From Metridium senile (taxonomy: Eukaryota; Cnidaria; Anthozoa; Actiniaria; Metridiidae): DNA of 64,000 nt. The translations under genes were made by a program, and so were the position numbers. The notes under the pieces are model-generated. The model saw only the letters and a program-made list of their open reading frames with translations. It was not told the origin of the DNA and did no database searches. The stretch spans positions 5,625,306 to 5,689,305 of the forward strand of contig OX459104.1 of NCBI GenBank assembly GCA_949775045.1. The letters run 5' to 3'. Below, one piece after another: positions 33,301 through 45,600 of this stretch (positions within the stretch are counted from its first letter, which is position 1; the number at the start of each line of letters is the position of its first letter).

Positions 33301-36300
33301 CAACATTAGCAATAAGTCAAAATATCAGCCTTTGACTCTAAATACATAAGAAATAGCAAGGAGCATAAAATGGGATATTTTCTATTTTCTGAAGGTTTGC
33401 TCTCCAGTTATATTTTCACATACAAATCCTTAGAAAATACCCCATTTTATTTTTTTTTGCCATTCTTTATGTAGCTGAAATTTCAACTTTTTGCTAATGT
33501 CAGCATGCTCTTTCCATTTCTGGACATCATTTTGGCACAGTTGATGGATTTAAGGTAGGTGGGGTCACGTGACCTCTAGCAGCAAAGGGCCTATTTGGTC
33601 TGCAGATGTCTGCTCTGCATAGCCACTAGCTGAGTCTGTATTTTTCATGATTTCAATTAGATCAAACTCAATTTCTCCAATATACAATACCCAGGCGATG
33701 TACTCAGGGGGTAAAATGAGGGGGGGGGGGGGGGGGGGAATGGGGGTCCGACGGAGCTTCATATTGCTACCTCCGAAAAATACTCAAACCTGAAATTTTA
33801 CACCCAAAAAAATACATGGCATGCAAATTTCGATCCCAAAAAAATACAAGACTTAAATACCTCAAAACTGATTTATTGAATGTATATAACATGTTTCTTT
33901 ACAGAACTCACGCCTTGCTGAAAAAAAATTCAAACGAATAATTTTCTGATACATCGATCGAAACAAGAATTGAACTTGGAGATTTGAAAACCCCCAAAAA
34001 TATGGGTTTCTTTTTAAGACCTAAAAAAATATGTGGCAGGTCTCTTGACCCCAAAAAATACCCAGAACTAAAATTGTGAACCCAAAAAAATATGTCAGAC
34101 CTCCCCATCATTTTACCCAAGTACACCGCCTGGGATACAATACCTTTGAATTCAATTTCTTGTATTATTTTAGACAAACAAAAGAATGAAGACCAAATCC
34201 TTGCCGAGAAGATTAAGGAAGCTCTTGGTGATGATTGCCATGACAACCCTTTGGAGATAAGGAACAAAGTATGTGTTAACTTGTATTTGGGTTCCTCCTC
34301 CATGTACTAGAAACCAATTGTTTCATCTGTTAATTGTTTAACTTTTTAGTCTTTTGTTGTTTCTATTGAATAAGGGGTGATCCATTTGATATTTGAGGGG
34401 GGGGGGGGGGGGGGGGGGTTGGAAGATCAAGTTGGTGCAAGAATTTTTTTTCGGCAGCAACCTTGTGCAGGAAATGTTTTTGGGGACTTGTGTAGCGATT
34501 TTGGTTTGCACAAATTTTTTTCGGCCCATTGGGCAGTGCAGGAAATTTTTTTCAAAATCTTCCAACCCCACCCCCCCCCCCCCCCCCCCCAAAGTCAAAT
34601 GGGTCACCCCTAACATGCACTGTGTCCAGGCTCCTTCTTGTGTACTGGATACCTGTTGTATTCTTTGTTAGCTTCCTTCAATGTTAAACTTGTAGTCTTT
34701 TGTTGTTTCTATTGAATAACATGGACTGTGCCCAGGTTCCTTCTTGTGTACTGGAAACCTTTTGTATTCTTTGTTAGCTTCTTTCATTGCTATTTTTCAC
34801 TGTGTTACAGTGATAGGTGATTCTTAATATTCTGCTACTTTGGACATTGAATGTCTTGTTGTAAATTTTTAAATACTGCTGCCAATAATCAGTAACAACA
34901 TTCTTGATTGATGGCAGTGAAAACATTGAACCCTGAACCACTGCATTTTTAATATAAACAGGTTCCCATTTAAATCTGTACTTTCCCATTTAAATCTGTA
35001 CTTTCCCATTTAAATCTGTACTTATGCAAATTGTGTTGATGTGTGCTCAGAACACACAGATCAACCAATCAGACCTTAGTAAGATTAATTGAAGACTGGA
35101 AACAGGCGATCGACAGAAAGGAACTAGTGGCCGTACTCTCTACTGACATGAGTAAGGCGTTTGATTCTCTATGTCATACTCTCGTCATTAAGAAATTAGA
35201 CGCATATGGCTTTGGAAGTTGTTCCCTTGATCTCATTCGTTCTTTTCTAAACGAAAGATATAACAGAGTAAAGCTGGATAGTATCTCAAGTGAATGGAAG
35301 AGCATGTTACGTGGCTGTCCTCAAGGCTCTTCGTTTGGACCTCTTCTTTGGAACCTGTTTCAAAACGATATGCCCTTCTTGGTCAAAGAATCTAATCTTA
35401 CTATGTACGCTGACGACCACCAGTTATATCTAACTGGAACTAAATATGACACTGTCATGTCAAAGTTAAGCACTCAAGGCAATCTAGCCATGTCCTGGTA
35501 TAGAGACAATTTTCTCTTAGCCAATTCAGACAAATTTCAATGTATTAGTATCAATCCTAGAAATATAGATAGAGATAATCAGGACACTATTCTGCACATA
35601 GGAGATGAAGGCATTACTAGTACTCCATCTATTAAGCTATTAGGAGTTGAAATTGATGGGAATTTTGATTTTACTAGTCATATTAGCAATATATGTACGA
35701 AGACTAGTCAGAAAGTGGGGGTTCTCATGAGATTGCGAAATTTAATACCTACTAAAGCTAAGCTTATAATTTATAAATCATCCATCCTGCCGCATCTAAC
35801 TTATTGCCATTTAGCTTGGCATTTTTGTAGAGCATCTGACTGTAGAAAGATTGAACGCATTCAAGAGAGAGCGCTTAGAGCTGTTTTCAAATCATTCTCA
35901 GAGCCATATGAAGAACTTCTTAAGAAAGCTAATTTATCTTCATTATTGAACCGCCGTTTGCAGGATATAGCAGTATTAATGTATAAAGTTAAGAATGGTC
36001 TGGCGCCTAATATCATCAATGAAATATTTATGCAGACTAGTAATACGCGATATTCACTTAGAAATAATGATTTCAACATTCCTAGATTTGACACAGTGAG
36101 TTATGGTAAACATACTATTAGATATCTAGGACCGTATATTTGGTCTAAGCTCAATGTGGATCTCAGATCATCACCCAGCATAAACTCTTTCAAAATGAAA
36201 ATTAGGAAATTGGATCTATCCAATATATTAGAAAATAACATTAACTGTTGCAAACTATGCAACTTGTAACAATAGATATCTCTATATACTTATTAAATTT

Positions 36301-39202
36301 CTATTATACATTTCTATATATTTTTATTATAACTTCTTAATTTAACTTAACTTAATTCTATAAATATTTTTTTAAGATAAATTTTATATATATATATACA
36401 CTATAGTTATAGATTAATATTACATAGATATTTTTTACTTTTTTTACTTTTTCTTTCCTTTTCCTTTGTGTCCCCAATTAGTTGTATAAACTAAATACAT
36501 AGACACCTGAATAAAGTTATTATTATTATTATTATTATTATAGAGTATATTATTTCTGAAGTGAACTTCTCTGATTGGTTGGGTTTGATGTGTGTGCACA
36601 CATCAACAAAATTTGCATAAGTGCAGATTTAAATGAAAAAGTACAGATTTAAATGGGAACCTGTTAATAAGAGTTCTCATAACTCAAGTTTTGTGTATAT
36701 GATTATGATTGTCACGGAGAAATAAGCAAGTTATGCAATTGCAATTATAGAAGCCTGAAAAAAATTCGGGACTTCAACAGGATTTGAACCCATGACCTTT
36801 GCAGTACCGGTGCAATGCTCTACCAACTGAGCTATGAAGCCACAGGAGGTCATTTTGCTGAGTTACTCAAGTTTGTTTGCCTTTTTTTTCTTAAAACTGA
36901 GTTTTCACCATTTTCATGTAGGTTCTGACAGAGATTGAAGAAGCAGAAGAACAAGAAGAGAAGGACAAGATACGTAGAGCATCACAAGACAACAATATGG
37001 CTATTGATATTATTAGACCTAGTAAGTATAACTTCAACATATTTGTGAGCAGTTTGGGGGATTTCTATACCTCATATCATGGAAAAACTCTTGAATATTG
37101 GCAAAGTGTATGTAGTATGTTGTACTTACTGCGGCTCAAAGTCACACACAGCCCATTTACACTAGCAATTTTGTCGTGCAACACGAGCTGTGATTTAAAT
37201 GACGATTTTATTGCAGATTTGTCAGCGCTACTTTGAACATGCTCGAAATTTAGTGCAACTTGCTGCAATTTTCTGTCTCCTAAATTCAAGCGTATTCAAA
37301 ATTGCAGCGACAAAGCTGCAATAAAGTCGCCATTGAAATCTCAGCTCTTTAGAGCTTTAGACCTTCAAACACAAACAAAAAATAGAGTTTTGGTGGATGT
37401 CAATCAACTCTTTTTCCAGGGTAACACATACTAAAATGTCCATTGCAGATCAGCGGTAAACTCGTTACACAGTTTCTGCCTATAAAAATGATTCAATAAT
37501 TTTTCTGAAATTGTGGTCAGGAAATACTAGGATGAAAAGGTTAATCAAAAAGACAAATAGATGCTTAACAAAACACAATTCTGTTGTGAATTGAATCACA
37601 GATTGGTAAAACAATTTTGTCAAGACAGAAAGAACATATGGCTAAAGTATGTCTAGTGAATAAATGTGAACAATCTGCCTTGGCTGACCATGCCAATAAT
37701 AGCAGTCATGCCATCAACTGGGGTAACATGACAATAATTGCTGAAGACGCACATTGCATGGGCACAAAGGAAATGGTTAGAAGCATGAAACCATATGCAT
37801 CAAAAATGTTGATACCTATGTACCAAGAAATGATTGATTTAATTTTGTCTAACCATCTAATTTTTTGTTTAATCCTGGAAATGCAAATTGATGTCTATCA
37901 AATGAATTGAACTTTATATTTCGTCTGTGAGTGAAGGTCTAGCTGGTCAAGTGTGACTCAGAACCGCACTTATTTTGGAGAAAGTGCTCCCACGTTCGAT
38001 CACCACCAGGTGATTTTGCGCGCACACTTCCACCTAGTATAAACAAATCAGAAGCATCTTTGTCACATTAGAAACAGTACCAAAATGGCATCGTTCCAGA
38101 GAGTTGTTTCCCAAGTAAACCCCCTATAAATACGTCCTTAACATAACTTAACATTAAAATTATATGTTACGTGGACAACAAAATCTCTCTGCTGCTCTAT
38201 CAGCAATAAAAAAGAATAAAAACAAAACGCAAATGCCTAAATGTAACCAAAATTGTTGCTGCCTCGAGGCACCATTCTGGAACTGTTCATTATGACAAAC
38301 AATCCTTTGTGGGCTTTGAAGCGAGATCACTTGACAGTGGCCTCGCACTTGTCCTTCATCCGTAGCAAGTAACTACATTATATGTATTTTCTATTTCTTA
38401 GACATATCTGATGAAATCAGAATACTAGAGGAAACAGCAGCCAAACAATTGCAAGAACTTGAAGAGAAACAGACCAGGAAAACCCAGGAGAGAATGGAAA
38501 TGTATGAAAGAATGAAAAGAGAAGAGAATGAAAGACTAGAAAAAGGACAAAATGATAGAAAAATGAGACAGAAAGAGCTGGAAGATGCACAGAAACGTAT
38601 GAATGAAAACCAAAAGGTGTTGCAGGAAAAGATTGAAATTGAGAAGAAGCAAGAAGAACAAGAACTTAGTATTTTAGAAAAGAATTTTCAAGTAAGGGAA
38701 CTTATTTCTTACTTTTTTTTTAATAATCAATTTATTCACTCATTCAAACTGCTGTTCCACTTAATGGCGGTAAAACTATTTATTAATTCATCAGTTCATT
38801 CATTTATTAATTCACTCACTCACTCACTCCTTCCTTCTTTTGTAATGATTAATTTATTCACTCATTCAAACTGCTGTTCCACTTGATGGCGGTAAAACTA
38901 TTCATTCATTCATCAGTTCATTCATTTATGGGTGGCATGGGTGGCCTAGCGGTGAGAGCGCTGGCGTCTCACCGCTGTGGTCCAGGTTTGAGTCCCGGCT
39001 CGGGCATGGATTATATGTGAGTTGAGTTTGTTTGATGTGTTCTTCTCTCCTATGCCACAAGGGTTTTTCTCCGGGTTATCCGGTTTTCCTCCCTCAGCAA
39101 AAATGAACATGTGAGCTGAGTTGTGTGCAAAATATAGTGAGTGTGAATGAGTCTCCCCAATTAGTAGGGCGCACTGCGTCCAGCTAAAAGATTGAGACGT
39201 TA

Positions 39203-39248
<46 letters not shown>

Positions 39249-40377
39249 GAATTCATTCATTCAAGAATGTATTTGTTCATACATGCGTTCATTCATTCAT
39301 CCAAGAATGTATTTGTTCATACATGCGTTCATTCATTCATCCAAGAATGTATTTGTTCATACATGCGTTCATTCATTCATCCAAGAATGTATTTGTTCAT
39401 ACATGCATTCATTCATTCATCCAAGAATGTATTTGTTCATACATGCATTCATTCATTCAATTAATCATTCATTTACCCATCCATCGATTCATTGATTGAT
39501 TCATCAATTCATACATACATACTTTTTCCGTCCATCCATCTATAGATGTGTTTATCTGTTTGTCCATCACATTGTTCATTCAATCATTTCATTCAATCAT
39601 TTACTCATTTGTTAGTGCATCCATTCGTTTATTCATTCATTCACCCATTCATTCTTGTATTTATTGTTTCTTTTCATCCATCCATGTTTTTATTTGTTAT
39701 CATTTCATTTATTCATTTGCTCATTTGTTCATTCATTCATCCATTCATTAACCCATTCATCCATTCACCCATCCATTAATTCATTAATTTATTCACCCAT
39801 TTACTAATTCACTATTTCATTCACTCATTCACCTATCCATTTTTTCATTCATTCATCCATTCATCCATTCATTAATCCATTCATTCATTCACCCATTTGC
39901 TAATTCACCATTTCATTCACTCATTCACCCATCCATCCATTCATTCATTCATTCATTCACCCATTTGCTAATTCACCATTTCATTCACACATTCACCCAT
40001 CCATTTGTTCATTCTTTCATTCATCCATCTATCCATTCATGCATTTATTATCAATCCATCCATTCATTCATATATTCATCCATTCATTCTCCATCCATCC
40101 ATCCATCCATCCATCCATTCATTTATTCAATTATATTGTTTTATATTCAATATACTTTCCTAACTTTTAGAGAGAAATCAAGGAATTAGAAGAAGAGAAT
40201 AAGAAAGAGAAGAAAGCCCTACAACAAATACAAGTAAGCATTTTGTTTCTAAAACAAGTTGTTCATTTGTTCAAGTGTTAATTACTTTCTTAACAATAAG
40301 CTCAAGGAAGCTGAATATCAAAGAAACAAGACAAACAAGGCTGCAATAACTATACAAAAAACCTACAGAGGATACAG
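30394..40377 (+). CDS. lrriq1: LRRIQ1 exons 1-7: acidic N-terminus and first IQ motif
   Basis: Exons 30394-30528, 32685-32802, 34174-34268, 36922-37021, 38402-38691, 40171-40233 and 40301-40377, encoding residues 1-292. Exon 1 opens MTRIVDDDDAEIEAEIQREL, which resembles the start of vertebrate LRRIQ1. Exons 4-6 are strongly charged coiled coil. Exon 7 encodes an IQ motif, AAITIQKTYRGYR. Introns here are large (0.07-2.7 kb) and carry most of the retroelements in the window. The last 30 bases of exon 2 together with its donor are duplicated about 350 bases downstream. Confidence 0.9.
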
Positions 40378-42624
40378 GTAGACTATAGATGATGATGGTA
40401 TTGTTGGTGGTGATGATGGTGGTGGATATGGTGTATATACTGATAGTTATATTGATGGTGATGATAGCGATGATGTTAATGATGATAATGATGTACTAAT
40501 GGTGGTGGTGGTAGATATGGTGATGGTGGTGGTTATATTGATGGTGAAGATGATGATGGTGATTGTGATGATTTTTATGGTGATGATGATGTTAATGATG
40601 ATGGTGGTGGTGGTAGATATGGTGATGGTGGTGGTTATATTGATGGTGAAGATGATGGTGGTGATTGTGATGATTTTTATGGTGATGATGATGTTAATGG
40701 TGATGGTGGTAGATATGGTGATTGTGATGATGATGATTTTTATGGTTATAGTGATGATGATGTTACTAATGATGATGATAGTAATGATAATTGTGATGGT
40801 GCTTTTGATAATTATATTGATAATGATAAAATATTCACTGACAGAGTTTATAAACAACACAAAGAAACCCTTGAGGCTAAAACAAAAGAAAGAATACACA
40901 AGCAAGACGAAGAACTGGAAAAGAAATACACAAAAGAAATACGACAAAAAGAAACTGAAGAAAGAGAAGTAAAAGAGCTCAAAGAACAAAAGAGAATAGA
41001 AGAGGAAAGAATACGAAAGGAAGAACAGTGGAAGAAAGAGACAGAAGATAAGAAGAAAAGAGATGATGAAACAAAGAGAAGGGAAGAGGTAGAACGAAGG
41101 AAGAGAGAAGAAGAAGAAAAGAGAAGAAAAGAAGATGAAGAAAAGAAGAGAATAGACGAAGAGAAGAGAAAAGAAGAATCCCGCAAAAGGGATTTGGAAA
41201 TATCACAAAGAAAGAAAATGGAAGAAGAGAAAAAAAGAATTGAAGAAGAACAACGACTACAAGAGGAGAAACGAAAAGAAGAGGAAAGAAAGAGACAAGA
41301 AGAAATTGAAAAACAGAAAGAAGAAGAGAGAAAAAAACGAAAAGAGGAAGAAAGGAAAAGAAGAGAAGAAGAAACGAGAAAAGAGGAATTGAAAAGGGAA
41401 GAAATTAGAAGGGAAGAAATTAGAAGGGAAAAAGAGGAATTAGAAAGGAAAAGAAAGGAAGAAATGAAAAGAAAAGAGATTGAAGAAATGGAAAGAACAA
41501 GAAAAGAAAAGCAGAAAGTTGAGGAGGAAAGAATAAAACAAGAGGAACTAAGAAACAAAGATAATAAAGAAAAACAAAAAGTAACTGGAAAAAAGAAACA
41601 AAATATTGATGACCAAGAAGAAGAGGGAACAGCTGAGTTCACACCAGCTGAAATTACAAATTTAGAAGTAAGAAGACAAAAATGGTTGAAGGAGCACATT
41701 CCATGGAGGTAATAAATTAAAGATGAGAATGATTTTTGATATGCAATAATTATGGTGATAATTATAGGTAGCTATAAGGCGACAAGGTGGTAACCATGGT
41801 ACCCACCCACGGTCCACCACCTAACACCTGTCACACTGATCCGATCAGTGGAATAGGGATAGGGTAGGCGGGAAGCACGAAACAAAGCAGCAAGCAATCG
41901 CAGCAGATTGCTAAACACACAGCCTCGTGTGTAAGTCCCTGCATAAAAAAGGGGCGCCCCCAATGATCATAAAGCAACCGCTGAACAGCCCACGTTCACC
42001 ACAGCAAGCCCAGCAGCACAAAACACATTGCAGCAATACACACCTCAAGTTTAACCTTGCCTAAATTCCATTTAGCCCCATTATAATTAAGTTACCATAT
42101 TTTATAATGTTACAAATTTCATTATATTACATATCATTTTTACCAAATACTGATGCAGCCTATACTAGTTTACTCAATAGTTGCCATTTATAAATGATTA
42201 TAATTAGTTGTGATTGATAATGAAAATTATAATGGTTATGATGACTTTGGTGGCACAAGATGTAAATCATCGGGATGGGTCTGGCCTTCCCTCAAAATTA
42301 TTGGTTCAAATAAAATTCCCTTGGTTCAGAAAAAAAACCTTGTGGCATGGTTGAGAACAACACATCAAACATATGATCCGGTGCCAGAGCTGCAACTCCA
42401 ACCTAGAACACAGCGGTGAAAGGCGGGTGCTCTCACCACTCAGCCAACCATGCCATCCAAATAATGTTTGTTAATGATGGTGATGGTAATGATTATGATT
42501 ATTGATAATAATTGTGTTTTATCCTATTCTAAGCACATCAACTTGTGAAGATAGAACGCAGCCTGTAGCAAGAGCAAAACCAAGACAAAGACCTAGGTAT
42601 TGGTAGTAATGATTATCATAGTGA

Positions 42625-42658
<34 letters not shown>

Positions 42659-45600
42659 GATAATAATGACGATGATGACAACTATGATTGTTTGGGAGCC
42701 AACGATTAGTAAGCCCATTTTTACAACTCAACTTTCATTTTGACTTTGTTGGAATATGTTGGAATACTAGGGGCTGCAAAAAAGCGTCCCTACCATGGGA
42801 GGGGTACTATAAATCTAGTCAGATTGGTCTCTGAATAGCTCTGCCAAATCTACTATACTGGGGCCATTTGTATGAAGCCTGAATAAGTTATCCACTTGAT
42901 AAGTGCTATCCAGTGTATAGAATTTGTATAGGTTTTTATCCGTTAAATAGGGATTTATCCAGTGGGTTGTGCTATTCAGGCTTCGTAAATCCGGCTCTTT
43001 GACTTAACAATTATGATGATGATTGTAATGATGATGGAGATGATAGTGATCATGATGATAATAGTATTGGTAGTAATGATAGTGATGATGATAGTGATGA
43101 TGATAGTGATGATAATAGTGATGATGATCGTGATGGTTGTGATTATGATGATGATTATAACAATAATAACAATTTTCCGGATGTTTCAGGAGACCTTTTT
43201 CAGCCAGCAAAAGTCTTCCATCACTGACCAAGGAACAGATTTTACAAGCTTCACCACCTGGGACATCACTACATAAGGTTTGTCATCATCATCATCATCA
43301 TCATCACTATCATCATCATCAACAGCACCATCATCATCACCATCATCATCATCAACAGCACCATCATCATCATCATCACCATCATCATCATCATTATTAG
43401 CATCATAAACTTAATCATCATCATCATCATCATTATCAACACCGGCATCACCATCACTATCAGTAACTACATCATAAGCGTTGTTGTCATCATTATCAAC
43501 ACCAACATCATTACCATCAGTATTATAAGCATCACCACCATCATCATCATTATCATCATCATCATTATCATCATCATCATCATCACCATCACCATGATCA
43601 TAATCAGCATCATTAGCATCACCATCATGAATCACCAACACAATAATACTATAATTTGTAATATACATTCTTTTTCCCTGCCTTCAGGTCATAAAGGTAT
43701 CGTTGCGTTCTTGTCCTGCTTGTAACATGAATGGTCTTGATAGCTGTCCCAGCCTCAAGACACTGACCATGAAGGACTGTGGACTACTAGCAGTAGAAGG
43801 ACTTGATGATTGTAAAGAACTACAGGAACTTACACTACAGGTAATTAATCAAGAGAACTACAATTACCAAACAATGCCCAGCTGACGTAATTACTATTGT
43901 TGAAGTGCGACCCCAGAAGTTTGATGTACTATATACAATATGAGTGGTCTGTCTGTATGAGAAATAAAGTGGGAAGTCGAAAACGAGCCACTGTATATCA
44001 CATACAGATCATCGAGACACGAATATTGTATAGTACTTATGAAACTCCAACATAATTTCTTTAATATTTTACTAAAATTGTCAAGATAAAAGTAAATCTG
44101 GCTGAGAAAATTCAAGTTAAAACTTATGCAAATCCAGATGAATCTGTATGGGATATACGACCTTCGTCACGGACGTGAATTCTTTTGTCAATTTCTCATT
44201 ATTAATTATTCATGAATTTTATAAGTCGCATTTACAAACAAGCATTTGTCAGCCATCCATCAAAATACTAGGAACAAGTTTGACGGTGTGATCCATAATT
44301 GATCGATTGCGGAATACCATTATATCCAACAGCAAATCTCATGCATGCCTGTATGGTGGAAAAAGTAGCCTTGCTAGTCTAAAATGAGATGTACATAATA
44401 CAATGTATTTGGACAAAATATCTTTTAACAATAAAGACCTCATAGGATAACAAGATAGAATATATACATCAACATCAAAGATCTCAATCAACTACACAAT
44501 ACAATGTATTTGGACAAAAACTGAAATAAAAAACGTTCATAGAACAATGATGATGATGATCATTGTTAATACAATCAGGGTTCGTGCTACTCCTAAAGAA
44601 CTCCTTAGATTTGATTTACGTTTTTAAGGGCACTTGAAAAGCCCTTGAATTTTAGAAAATCAGCAAAAACTCCTTAAAAACTCCTTAATTCGAGCTAGAG
44701 TAGAGTAAAAATTCCAGTATTGCAAATTGAAGTTAATTATTGTACATCATTTTCGTAAATTCATAAATTTTCGTATATCAAAGTTGTCGCAAAAAGTGCT
44801 TAAAAATTACTTTTTGGTCCTTGAAAACTCCTTGAAAACTCCTTAGATTTTGTTTACTGACATCAGCACGAACCCTGTACAATGTATTTGGACAAAAATC
44901 GTTTAACAATAAAGACCTCTCATAGGACAACAAGATAGAATACATCAACATCAAAGATCTCCATCAACTACAAGACATTGTCCTGACCAACAACAGCCTT
45001 ACATCGGTACAAGGGCTGACTGGATGCACTCAGCTAAGAAACCTGAACCTGAGAAATAACAAGATCACAAGAATTGGTATGGATATTTCAAATATTTAGT
45101 ACATTTGGTGTGCTTCCCATTTATAAAAATAATTGTTTGGTTGATTGATGGGTAATGGTTTAGGTCAGGTTGAAATAATAATATGATAATAATATGCCTC
45201 ATTTATATAGCGCTATATCTCTTGAATAGCTCATAGCGCTTTACAATCTACTAATGTGTATATGGAGGACTTATCGGACTGCTGAAAACCAACAGTTTAC
45301 AATCATGAGTGTTGTTAGTGAATGCCTCCGAGGCCTGACTGTTGTACCGGGAGACAATCCCCTACTCTTTACGAACATAGCACAACACGATCTTTAACGT
45401 CCATCTTATATAGGACTAGAGTGAAAGCAGACTTGACCTCCGGCTTTACATCCTAATCCGAGAAGACAAGGCACATAGAGAGTAAAGTGTCTTGCCCAAG
45501 GACACAACGCAATCGCCCGGGCCAGAAATCGAACCCAGACCAGTAGGCCCAGAATCTGATCCACTGACCACTAGACCATCAGGCCTCTCATAAAAACAGT

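Larger units (their letters stand above)
34957..36665. mobile_element. AACAGGTTCC MITE split by a retrotransposon insertion
   Basis: Left half (34957-35073) and right half (36542-36665) together match the intact element at 32,822-33,036: AACAGGTTCCCATTTAAATC at one end, GATTTAAATGGGAACCTGTT at the other, and CAACCAATCAGA joining AGAGTATATTATTTCTGAAG. The left half has one extra CTTTCCCATTTAAATCTGTA unit. Confidence 0.92.

Noticed and set aside
35043..35073. Start of the retrotransposon ORF at 35,043
   Set aside because: These codons lie in the MITE arm; the retroelement begins at about 35,074 and is truncated within RT.
36770..36841. Functional tRNA-Thr(GGT) gene
   Set aside because: Cloverleaf is complete, but GGT is an unusual animal threonine anticodon. 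The head is followed by a SINE body and is flanked by a 10-bp target duplication.
36665..37000. Integrated virus or retrovirus-like region
   Set aside because: No gag, protease, integrase, envelope or capsid-like reading anywhere in the window; the only RT is of non-LTR type.
40848..41699. 283-codon serine-rich ORF on the minus strand
   Set aside because: Antisense shadow of the Glu/Lys/Arg-rich LRRIQ1 exon 8; the serine and phenylalanine runs are simply the complement of purine codons.
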